Source: Candidatus Nitrosymbiomonas sp.
GTDB taxonomy: Bacteria; Sysuimicrobiota; Sysuimicrobiia; Sysuimicrobiales; Humicultoraceae
Assembly: GCA_020724185.1 (NCBI GenBank)
Contig: DYHL01000077.1
Coordinates: 1-8,810 of the forward strand
Direction of reading: 5' to 3'
DNA length: 8,810 nucleotides
The translations under genes were made by a program, and so were the position numbers. This document shows, one piece after another, positions 1 through 5,681 of this stretch (positions are counted from its first letter, which is position 1; each line of letters begins with the position of its first letter). The notes beneath the pieces are model-generated. The model saw only the letters and a list, made by a program, of their open reading frames with translations, had not been told where the DNA came from and made no database searches.

Positions 1-30
1 CGCAGGAGGGAGGTCCTTACCTCTTGACAC

Positions 31-37
31 GAGGAGG
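31..37 (+). promoter_or_regulatory. Shine-Dalgarno for the disrupted permease reading frame
   Basis: GAGGAGG lies 8 bases before GTG 46. GTG 46 opens the reading frame that encodes permease-like sequence. The match and spacing are good. This suggests that 46, rather than the downstream GTG 187, was the translation start. GTG 187 has no comparable motif at a normal distance. Confidence 0.5.
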
Positions 38-45
38 CCTCATAA

Positions 46-174
46 GTGTTGGGCGTGACCTTCTATGGCGCCGCCTACATGTCCTACGGGAACCTGGATG
101 CGTCCTACCGGTACTCCTACGATCGCCTGCAGTTCGAGGACTTCGGCATATCGTTCCACGCCGCGCCGGAGTGA
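46..174 (+). pseudogene. N-terminal piece of the permease, cut off by an in-frame TGA
   Basis: This 42-codon frame starts at GTG 46 and reads LGVTFYGAAYMSYGNL near its start and DFGISFHAAPE at its end, then stops at TGA 172-174. The first stretch looks like the end of the first membrane helix of FtsX/MacB-type permeases. DFGISFHAAPE resembles the beginning of their extracytoplasmic domain. The same frame resumes directly after the TGA with VTERVRRIPGVGAVEAR, as expected for the continuous protein, so a single nonsense substitution (or a sequencing error) explains the break better than an indel. Bases 1-45 contain two more stops in this frame (25-27 and 43-45), and no frame there encodes the hydrophobic start of helix 1. 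The extreme N-terminus is therefore also missing, or the protein really begins at 46. Family assignment is from memory of typical sequences, not from an alignment. Confidence 0.6.
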
Positions 175-186
175 GTTACGGAACGG

Positions 187-2379
187 GTGCGGCGGATACC
201 GGGCGTGGGGGCGGTCGAGGCACGGCTCGTCGAAGACGTCGTGATCCAGATTCCCGGCAGGTCCACGAAGAAGCTCATAGGAAGGCTCATCTCCATCCCG
301 GCCGACCGCCGGCCCATTGTAAACGACCTGTTCATCGTCAAGGGCCGGTATCTCTCCGGTCGGACCGCGCGCGAGATAGTCCTCGAGAGCAGCTTCGCCA
401 AACACCATAAGCTCCGACCCGGAGACACCATTGAGATTGAGCGCGCCGGCGCCCGGGTGAGGTTCCAGATCGCCGGGATAGCCATGAGCCCCGAATACCT
501 CTACGTTGTCCGCAGCAAGCAGGACATCATGCCCTTCCCCGAGTCCTTCGGGGTGATGTTCGTATCCAGCGATGTCCTCGGACCGCTCGTGGGCAAGCCG
601 GGGCTGGTCAGTCACATCGTGGCCACCATCGCCGACCCTGGGCGCAGGCCCGCGATCATGCGGGAGGCAAAGAGACTGCTTGACATCTACGGGGCTGAGG
701 AGCCGGTGGCCCGAGAGGACCAGCCCAGCCACCAGCTCCTCGAACAGGACCTGCAAGGGTTCCAGGCCTACTCCGTCCTGTTCCCGTTCCTCTTCCTGAG
801 CGTCGCCGGGCTCACGGTCTACACGCTGCTGATGCGCATGGTCCACATGCAGCGACCCGTGATAGGTATGCTGATGGCGATAGGGTTCTCGCGGCGGAGG
901 GTCGTCCTGCACTACCTGTCCGCCTCGCTGCTCATCGGCGCGCTGGCGAGCCTGCTGGGCAGCGCATTGGGGTTCTGGCTCTCAGGGTGGGCCACCCGCG
1001 GCTACACTTCGTTCTTGTCCCTCCCCTACATCCTGGTCGTACCCCGCTGGGGAGCGATATTGGTCGGGTTCCTCATCGGAACCGGAGTCTGCCTGGCGGC
1101 CGGCATCCTGCCTGCCCGTGCGGCCGCACGGATCGGCCCGGCCGAGGCCCTCCGAGCCGAGGTGCCTGTCAGCGGGCGCGTCGTCCCGCTCGACAGGGTG
1201 ATACCCGGGCTCAGGACGATGGCACTGGCCTGGCGCATCCCGCTGCGCAACGTCTTCCGCCACCCCAGGCGGACCGTCTCCACGGTCTTCGGCGTTGCGG
1301 CGGCGATCTCGTTGATCATGGTCTCCCAGGGGCTGCTGGACTCCTCGGAAGCGGCGATTAACTCCTTCATCCACGGAACTCTGTACGATGACATCCGGGT
1401 GGAGTTCGCACTCTACCAGGACCGGGGCGTGGTCAACAGCGTGCGTGGCTGGCCAGGGGTCATCTGGGCCGAGGGCGCGCTCGAGATGCCCGTAGAGTTC
1501 AGGAAGGGAGCGCGCACCTACTCGGCGCTGCTCGTGGGACTCGAGAACGGAAGCCGGCTCCACCACCTCCAATCTGACAGCGGGGAAAGGATGCGCCCGG
1601 TCGATGCCGGCTTCCTGTTCGGCCAGGTGCTGCGCTCGAAGCTGGGGGTCGAGCAGGGCGATACGGTCCTCGTCTCTTTGCCGCGCACTCGCGCAGAGCA
1701 GGAACCGGTGCAGCGAGCGGCAAGGGTCGCCGGGTTCGTGTGGGAGTCGATCGGGACGGTGGCCTACCTGCCTCTGGACCGGACAAGGCAACTGTTCCGG
1801 GAAGACCTTCCCCTCCCGCCCGGTGCCATCACGGGCGTACGTGTCAAGGTCGACCCACGCTACCTGGCGGAGGTGAAGGAACGCCTGCTGAACCTGCCAG
1901 GGGCCGGCGGCGTGAACGTCCTCGCCGACCTCCGGAGGATGCTGGACGACATGCTTGCCTTGATGCGCAACATCTTCGCGATCATGCTCCTGTTCGGAAT
2001 GGCCCTGGCCTTCTCGATAGTCTTCAACATGATAACGATCAACGTGCTCGAACGGAGCAGTGAGGTGGCCACGATGCGCACGCTGGGCATCGGCCGCTGG
2101 AAGATCCTGGGGATGATCACGCTCGAGAACATGCTGACGGCCGCGATCGGGGTGTGTATGGGGCTGCCCGCAGGCAGGGTCTTGGTGGACGCCTTCATCA
2201 AGGCGGGGTCGTCAGAGGAGCAGATGGAACTCTTTGCGTTCAAGACGGTGGTCTATCCACGGACCTACGTGATAGCCGCGGTTGCGATCGTCATCGTGGT
2301 GCTCATAAGCCAGATCCCAGCCATCTCGCAGGTCAACCGGCTCAATCTGGCCCGTGCCACGAAGGGGCGCGTAACGTAG
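187..2379 (+). CDS. FtsX/MacB-type ABC transporter permease, 5'-disrupted
   Basis: This 730-residue reading frame encodes the membrane subunit of an FtsX/MacB-like ABC system. The layout is that of a double-FtsX permease: an extracytoplasmic domain (about 1-190), a three-helix FtsX block (about 197-216, 240-265, 288-310) ending in ILPARAAARIGPAEALR, another helix (364-382), a second soluble domain (about 385-590), and a second FtsX block (597-618, 643-664, 693-713). The motif ERSSEVATMRTLGIG (622-636) is typical of the cytoplasmic loop of FtsX proteins. The usual first helix before the first soluble domain is absent from this frame and lies, in part, upstream of TGA 172-174. GTG 187 is simply the first start codon after that stop and has a poor ribosome binding site, so the gene may be a pseudogene. 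No ATPase partner is visible; it may lie upstream of the window. The substrate is unknown; such systems move lipids, lipoproteins or peptides, or gate cell-wall hydrolases. The gene converges on murA. Confidence 0.8.
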   Translation: MRRIPGVGAVEARLVEDVVIQIPGRSTKKLIGRLISIPADRRPIVNDLFIVKGRYLSGRTAREIVLESSFAKHHKLRPGDTIEIERAGARVRFQIAGIAMSPEYLYVVRSKQDIMPFPESFGVMFVSSDVLGPLVGKPGLVSHIVATIADPGRRPAIMREAKRLLDIYGAEEPVAREDQPSHQLLEQDLQGFQAYSVLFPFLFLSVAGLTVYTLLMRMVHMQRPVIGMLMAIGFSRRRVVLHYLSASLLIGALASLLGSALGFWLSGWATRGYTSFLSLPYILVVPRWGAILVGFLIGTGVCLAAGILPARAAARIGPAEALRAEVPVSGRVVPLDRVIPGLRTMALAWRIPLRNVFRHPRRTVSTVFGVAAAISLIMVSQGLLDSSEAAINSFIHGTLYDDIRVEFALYQDRGVVNSVRGWPGVIWAEGALEMPVEFRKGARTYSALLVGLENGSRLHHLQSDSGERMRPVDAGFLFGQVLRSKLGVEQGDTVLVSLPRTRAEQEPVQRAARVAGFVWESIGTVAYLPLDRTRQLFREDLPLPPGAITGVRVKVDPRYLAEVKERLLNLPGAGGVNVLADLRRMLDDMLALMRNIFAIMLLFGMALAFSIVFNMITINVLERSSEVATMRTLGIGRWKILGMITLENMLTAAIGVCMGLPAGRVLVDAFIKAGSSEEQMELFAFKTVVYPRTYVIAAVAIVIVVLISQIPAISQVNRLNLARATKGRVT

Positions 2380-2394
2380 GCGCCGGGCCGAGAC

Positions 2395-3672
2395 CTACCC
2401 GACCTCCCGCGACTCGAGCGAACCGCCGCGTGAAATCTGCGCGCCCAGCAACCTGAGCTTGCGCTCGAGCCCCTCGTAGCCGCGGTCCAGGTTCTCGACC
2501 CGGCTGATCTCGGTGGTGCCCTCGGCGGCAAGCGCTGCGATCAGCACTGCCGCGCCGCCCCGGATGTCCGGTGCCTCGACGGGCGCGCCGGTGAGCCGCT
2601 CAACCCCGGTTATGTGGACGCTGTCGCCTTCTGCCTTGATGTTCGCGCCCATCCGGCGCAGTTCGTCGGTGTAGGCAAACCGCGCCTCAAACACGGTCTC
2701 GCGTATGGTAGACGCGCCGCGGGCCAGGGTGAGGAGCGCGGCCATCTGTGGGTGGAGGTCGGTGGCAAACCCAGGGTAGGGGGCGGTATCCACGTCCACC
2801 GCGCGCAGGTCGGCGACGGAGCGGGCTCGCACGCCGTCGGTGTTGCGGATGACCTCGATCCCCGCCTCCTCCATCTTGGCCAGCAGGGCGATGAGGTGCT
2901 CGGGGATCATTCCCTCTACGAGCACGTCGCCGCCGCTGGCAGCACCGGCCATCAGGTAGGTACCGGCCTCAAGCCGGTCGGGAATTATGGTATAGGAGTT
3001 GCCGTGCAGCTCTTTGATCCCCTCGATGGTGATGGCATCCGTGCCGGCCCCCTTGATCCTGGCGCCCATGAGGTTCAGAAAGACCGCGGTGTCCACCACC
3101 TCCGGCTCCCGCGCGGCGTTCTGGAGAACAGTGGCGCCCCGCGCCGTGCTGGCGGCCATCATGAGGTTGATCGTCGTGCCCACGCTGCTGCGGGGCACGT
3201 AGAAGGTGTTGCCCTTCAGCCGCCGCGCCGAGGCCTTCATGTACCCGTGCTCTGTCACGACGCGGGCGCCCAGCGCGGCAAAGCCCCGTAGGTGGAAGTC
3301 CACGGGCCTGGCGCCGATTGAGCACCCGCCCGGCAGCGGGACCTGGGCCCGGCCCATCCGCCCGAGCAGGACCCCTGCGGTGTAGAACGAGGCGCGCATG
3401 CTCCGGCACAGGTCGTAGGGCGCCACGTGGCCGTTCAGCCCGCGCGCGTCAATCGTGAGGCGCCCGGCTTCCAGCGATGTGCTTGCGCCCAGCGCCTCCA
3501 GTATGCCGAGCAGGGTTTCGACGTCCCGGCAGTGCGGCACGTTTTCGAGGGTCGAAACGTCGGGGGCGAGAGCGGAGGCGGCGATGATGGCCAGCGAGCT
3601 GTTCTTTCCCCCGGCCACCCGCACGGCGCCGCGCAACCGGCGGCCGCCGTTGATGATCAACTCCACTGACAT
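2395..3672 (-). CDS. murA: UDP-N-acetylglucosamine 1-carboxyvinyltransferase (MurA)
   Basis: MurA transfers enolpyruvate from phosphoenolpyruvate to UDP-GlcNAc in the cytoplasm, the first committed step of peptidoglycan synthesis. The 425-residue product has the usual family length and every landmark I looked for: GGKN (residues 21-24) with the substrate-contacting Lys-Asn; MRASFY near 92-97; LPGGCSIGARPVD with the catalytic, fosfomycin-targeted Cys at 117; YPGFATD with the catalytic Asp at 305; and LDRGYE with Arg397. The active-site Cys is not replaced by Asp, so fosfomycin sensitivity at the target is predicted. Two starts are possible. ATG 3672 lies only 3 bases from the AGGAGG at 3681-3676. 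GTG 3666 lies 9 bases from it and would give a start MELIINGG, similar to the Bacillus form MEKIIVRGG. The gene follows the IreB/ReoM gene by 30 bases and is probably co-transcribed with it. I cannot say whether a second murA paralogue exists elsewhere. Confidence 0.97.
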   Translation of the reverse strand: MSVELIINGGRRLRGAVRVAGGKNSSLAIIAASALAPDVSTLENVPHCRDVETLLGILEALGASTSLEAGRLTIDARGLNGHVAPYDLCRSMRASFYTAGVLLGRMGRAQVPLPGGCSIGARPVDFHLRGFAALGARVVTEHGYMKASARRLKGNTFYVPRSSVGTTINLMMAASTARGATVLQNAAREPEVVDTAVFLNLMGARIKGAGTDAITIEGIKELHGNSYTIIPDRLEAGTYLMAGAASGGDVLVEGMIPEHLIALLAKMEEAGIEVIRNTDGVRARSVADLRAVDVDTAPYPGFATDLHPQMAALLTLARGASTIRETVFEARFAYTDELRRMGANIKAEGDSVHITGVERLTGAPVEAPDIRGGAAVLIAALAAEGTTEISRVENLDRGYEGLERKLRLLGAQISRGGSLESREVG

Positions 3673-3702
3673 GATCCTCCTGCGAGATGTGCGCGTGCGA
3701 TG

Positions 3703-3975
3703 CTAGGACGCTGTGGTGCGCAGCCTGGCGTCCACGTAGGCCTGAACCAGCTCCTCGAGCAGCAGGATCCGGTCCACCTGGCGAATGGCCTTCCGCGCGT
3801 CACCGTGGCTGGTTATGTAGGTCGGATCTCCCGACAGGAGGTACCCTACGATCTGATCCACGGGGTCGTACCCCCGCTCCTCGAGCGCGCGGTAGACAAA
3901 CCTCAGTATCTCCTGCACGCCCTGCGCCGTGAGGTCGCCGAATTGAAAGACGCCGGTACGCTCGCGTTCTTCCAC
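3703..3975 (-). CDS. ireB: IreB/ReoM family regulator (UPF0297), likely control of MurA stability
   Basis: This small soluble protein has the UPF0297 signature: ERGYDPVDQIVGYLLSGDPT, then a short YITSHGDARKAIR stretch and a C-terminal helix LLLEELVQAYV. The founding members are IreB of Enterococcus (a substrate of the kinase IreK) and ReoM of Listeria, which controls ClpCP degradation of MurA depending on phosphorylation of Thr7. I favour the GTG start at 3975. AGGGG at 3988-3984 lies 8 bases before it but is much too close to ATG 3981 or GTG 3984. The GTG 3975 start gives 90 residues, the family's usual size, and places a threonine in ERTGVFQF exactly at residue 7. With ATG 3981 the protein gains two residues, and with GTG 3984 three. 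The gene lies between the CAU tRNA and murA on the same strand. The regulatory role is inferred from homologues; no kinase gene is in view. Confidence 0.93.
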   Translation of the reverse strand: MEERERTGVFQFGDLTAQGVQEILRFVYRALEERGYDPVDQIVGYLLSGDPTYITSHGDARKAIRQVDRILLLEELVQAYVDARLRTTAS

Positions 3976-3983
3976 GGACATCA

Positions 3984-3988
3984 CCCCT
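3984..3988 (-). promoter_or_regulatory. ribosome binding site that decides the ireB start
   Basis: AGGGG on the minus strand touches the candidate GTG 3984, lies 2 bases from ATG 3981 and 8 bases from GTG 3975. Only the last spacing is normal, so it argues for the shortest of the three forms. Confidence 0.5.
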
Positions 3989-4003
3989 GCGCCAGGCGTG
4001 CTG

Positions 4004-4079
4004 TGGTGGGCCCGCCTGGCTTCGATCCAGGAACCGGCGCCTTATGAGGGCGCTGCTCTACCACTTGAGCTACGGGCCC
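4004..4079 (-). tRNA. tRNA with CAU anticodon (elongator Met or Ile2), A54 variant
   Basis: A complete cloverleaf is visible on the minus strand. The acceptor stem GGGCCCG/CGGGCCC is perfect. The D arm is GCTC/GAGC, with G18G19 in its loop. The anticodon stem GCGCC/GGCGC encloses the loop CTCATAA. The variable loop has 5 bases. The T stem is CCTGG/CCAGG, followed by discriminator A73 and an encoded CCA (4006-4004). It is not the initiator: it has a G1-C72 pair and lacks the three G-C pairs of the initiator anticodon stem. The CAU anticodon leaves elongator methionine or lysidine-modified Ile2. The C4-G69 and C5-G68 pairs resemble determinants reported for E. coli Ile2, but I treat the identity as open. 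The T loop reads ATCGAAG, with A54 in place of the nearly universal T54 and G60 in place of a pyrimidine. The 5' end lies 9 bases from the truA stop. Confidence 0.95.
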
Positions 4080-4087
4080 GCGCGACG

Positions 4088-4096
4088 ATTATAGCA
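4088..4096 (-). promoter_or_regulatory. extended -10 promoter for the tRNA-ireB-murA unit
   Basis: The minus strand reads TGCTATAAT, a six-of-six match to the sigma-70-type -10 box with the TGn extension, standing out in very GC-rich sequence. The truA stop codon TAA (4091-4089) lies inside the box. A start 7 bases after the box would fall at about 4081, two bases before the mature tRNA 5' end, so processing at that end would be minimal. No good -35 is visible: the best match at 16-base spacing is CTGAGT, with 3 of 6 positions. This is usual for extended -10 promoters. It could also serve ireB and murA, since only about 28 bases separate the tRNA from the preferred ireB start and no terminator is seen between them. 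Confidence 0.7.
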
Positions 4097-4868
4097 CAGG
4101 CCCTGAGCCACTCAGCACAGGGCCGTGCTCCGGCCCGTAGAGCACGCGCGCTAGGTAGAGGCCGCAAGCGGGTAGCGCGGGGCCGGCACGCTGGTTGTCC
4201 CCGGACCGCAGGATCTCGGAGATCGCCTCGGGCGGCCGCGCGCCGCGCCCCACGGTCACCAACGACCCCACGATCAATCGCACCATCTGACGCAGGAACC
4301 GGTCGGCGGCAACCGTCACCGTTACCAGGTCCCCGCGGCGCTCCACCTGGACGGCGTGCACGGTACAGACCGCGGACGCCGTGGCCGTTCCCACGACGCG
4401 GAACGCGGTGAAGTCGTGCGGGCCGGCCAGCGCGGCGGCGCCGGTCCGCATCGCCTCGAGGTCCAGGGGTGCAACGACGTGGTGCGTGTACCGCCGCAGC
4501 AGAGCCGAAGGCCTGGCACGGGCCAAGAGCGCGTAGCGGTAGATGCGCAGGCGCGCGTCATAGCGCGCGTGAAAGGTCGGCGCCACCTCCAGTACGTCGC
4601 GGATCACGATGTCGTCGGGCAGCAGCGCGTTCAGGCCCGTCCGGACGCGGCCCACCGGCAGAGCGCTGCGGGTGGAGAGGTGTGCCACCTGGCCGAGCGC
4701 GTGGACGCCAGCGTCGGTGCGACCGGAACCGAACACGCGGCAGGGCTCATCCAGGATCGCGCTCGCCGCGACCTCGATCGCGCCCTGGATAGTGGGGGTG
4801 GAGCCCTGGCGCTGCCAGCCCGCGTATCGCGTGCCGTCGTACTCGATCAGCAGCGCGAGGGTTCGCAC
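4089..4868 (-). CDS. truA: tRNA pseudouridine(38-40) synthase TruA
   Basis: TruA isomerises uridines 38-40 in the anticodon arm of many tRNAs to pseudouridine. The 259-residue product has the normal family length. The N-terminal motif IEYDGTRYAGWQRQ (8-21) and the catalytic motif GSGRTDAGVHA, with Asp52 as nucleophile, are intact. RIYRYALL (109-116) carries the conserved active-site tyrosine, and the second-half motifs HDFTAFR and DRFLRQMVRLIVGSL (189-203) are present. The start is GTG 4868, 6 bases after the ecfT stop. There is no strong Shine-Dalgarno close by, so translation is probably coupled to ecfT. The last residues (about GPEHGPVLSGSGPVL) go beyond the usual TruA core, and their codons contain two inverted repeats next to the promoter that follows. 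In many Bacillota rplM and rpsI follow truA; here they do not. Confidence 0.97.
   Translation of the reverse strand: MRTLALLIEYDGTRYAGWQRQGSTPTIQGAIEVAASAILDEPCRVFGSGRTDAGVHALGQVAHLSTRSALPVGRVRTGLNALLPDDIVIRDVLEVAPTFHARYDARLRIYRYALLARARPSALLRRYTHHVVAPLDLEAMRTGAAALAGPHDFTAFRVVGTATASAVCTVHAVQVERRGDLVTVTVAADRFLRQMVRLIVGSLVTVGRGARPPEAISEILRSGDNQRAGPALPACGLYLARVLYGPEHGPVLSGSGPVL
4099..4124 (-). repeat. inverted repeat at the 3' end of truA
   Basis: On the minus strand GGCCCTG and CAGGGCC form a perfect 7-bp stem around a 12-base loop, within the last codons of truA. A nested CTGAG/CTCAG pairing is an alternative fold. No run of T follows, so it is not a standard intrinsic terminator. It overlaps the region where a -35 element of the next promoter would lie. 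Confidence 0.45.
4124..4146 (-). repeat. second inverted repeat at the 3' end of truA
   Basis: CGTGCTC and GAGCACG form a perfect 7-bp stem with a 9-base loop, directly abutting the previous inverted repeat and also inside truA codons. It could stabilise the 3' end of the upstream mRNA or pause polymerase, or be a chance consequence of high GC. Confidence 0.4.
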
Positions 4869-4874
4869 GGCGAA

Positions 4875-5681
4875 CTACCGCAGCCTCACCAGGACGGTGG
4901 AGACGGCGATCACGCACGCGCCGGCCACCAGGTCCGCGGTTCGCCATCGCAGTTCCTTCATCCGCGTGCGCCCCTCTCCGCCCCTATAGCAGCGCGCCTC
5001 CATCGCCAGCGCCAGCTCCTCGGAGCGGCGGAAGGCGCTGATCAGCAGCGGCACCAACACCGGCACGAAGGCGCGGGCCCGGCGGAGTATCGAGCCCTGG
5101 CCAAACTCTGCCCCCCGCGCCATCTGGGCCTTCATGATCTTCTCGGTCTCCTCCAGAAGGGTCGGGATGAAACGGAGCGCAATGGACATCATCATGGCCA
5201 GCTCGTGCGCGGGCACCCCTACGCGACGAAACGGGTGCAGCAACCACTCCAGACCGTCGGTCAACTCCACCGGCGAGGTGACGAAGGTCAGCAGCGTGGC
5301 CGCGGTCACCAGCAGGATGAATCGGAGCCCCACGAACAGGGCGCGCCTGAATCCCTCCTCGGTCGCAACCAGCGGGCCGGCCTGGAACAGGGTGCGCCCC
5401 GCGTCCCCGCCGCCAAAGAAGGTGTTGAGGAAGACCGTCAGCAGCAGCAGGACGGCGATCGGCCGCAGGCCTCTCAGCGCGTACCCGAGCGGGATCTGGC
5501 CCAGCGCCAGCAGCGCCAACAGGCCCGCGGCCAGCAGCCCAAGGCCTGCGAAGGAGGGAATGAGGAACAGGGTGACCATCAGCGCCGTCGTTGCCAGGAT
5601 CTTCGTGCGTGGATCCAGGTTGTGCAGCGGCGATGATCGCGGGAGGTACTGCCCGACCGTAATGTACCTAGTGAGCTCCAC
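4875..5681 (-). CDS. ecfT: ECF transporter transmembrane subunit EcfT
   Basis: EcfT is the membrane scaffold that couples the ATPases EcfA1/EcfA2 to an exchangeable substrate-binding S component in group II energy-coupling factor importers for vitamins and metals. The 268-residue product starts MELTRYITVGQYLPRSSPLH, with the characteristic LDPRTKIL motif (22-29), and has hydrophobic helices around 28-46, 47-62, 72-89, 115-135 and 249-265. The two cytoplasmic coupling motifs that touch the ATPases are present as AQMARGAEF (ARG, 188-190) and AMEARCYRGG (ARC in place of ARG, 229-231, a variant I recall in this family). The start is GTG 5681, 14 bases inside the end of ecfA2 and preceded by GGGGGA, so the pair is translationally linked. 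No S component is encoded nearby, as expected for the shared, group II type. Confidence 0.96.
   Translation of the reverse strand: MELTRYITVGQYLPRSSPLHNLDPRTKILATTALMVTLFLIPSFAGLGLLAAGLLALLALGQIPLGYALRGLRPIAVLLLLTVFLNTFFGGGDAGRTLFQAGPLVATEEGFRRALFVGLRFILLVTAATLLTFVTSPVELTDGLEWLLHPFRRVGVPAHELAMMMSIALRFIPTLLEETEKIMKAQMARGAEFGQGSILRRARAFVPVLVPLLISAFRRSEELALAMEARCYRGGEGRTRMKELRWRTADLVAGACVIAVSTVLVRLR

Noticed and set aside
10..23. small hairpin GAGGT-cctt-ACCTC at the left edge
   Set aside because: A 5-bp stem at the edge of the window with no T run and no context; easily chance.
24..52. TTGACA at 24-29 as the -35 of a promoter for the permease
   Set aside because: The sequence 17 bases downstream (TGTTGG) does not resemble a -10 box, and it would lie at or after the GTG 46 start.
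172..174. TGA read as selenocysteine or under an alternative code
   Set aside because: The position is not an expected Cys or Sec site, I see no convincing hairpin directly downstream, and TGA ends other intact genes here (ecfA1).
40..912. 290-codon minus-strand open frame opposite the permease
   Set aside because: It lies entirely antisense to well-supported permease sequence, has low-complexity Arg/His/Pro/Gly composition and no recognisable motif; long shadow frames are normal at this GC content.
2376..2398. GTAGG/CCTAC inverted repeat holding both convergent stop codons as a bidirectional terminator
   Set aside because: The stem is only 5 bp with a 13-base loop and no T tract on either side; the pairing follows partly from both genes ending in TAG.
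4356..5636. 426-codon plus-strand open frame across truA and ecfT
   Set aside because: It is antisense to two genes with complete catalytic or coupling motifs, is rich in Gln/Arg/His with no domain pattern, and spans a gene boundary.
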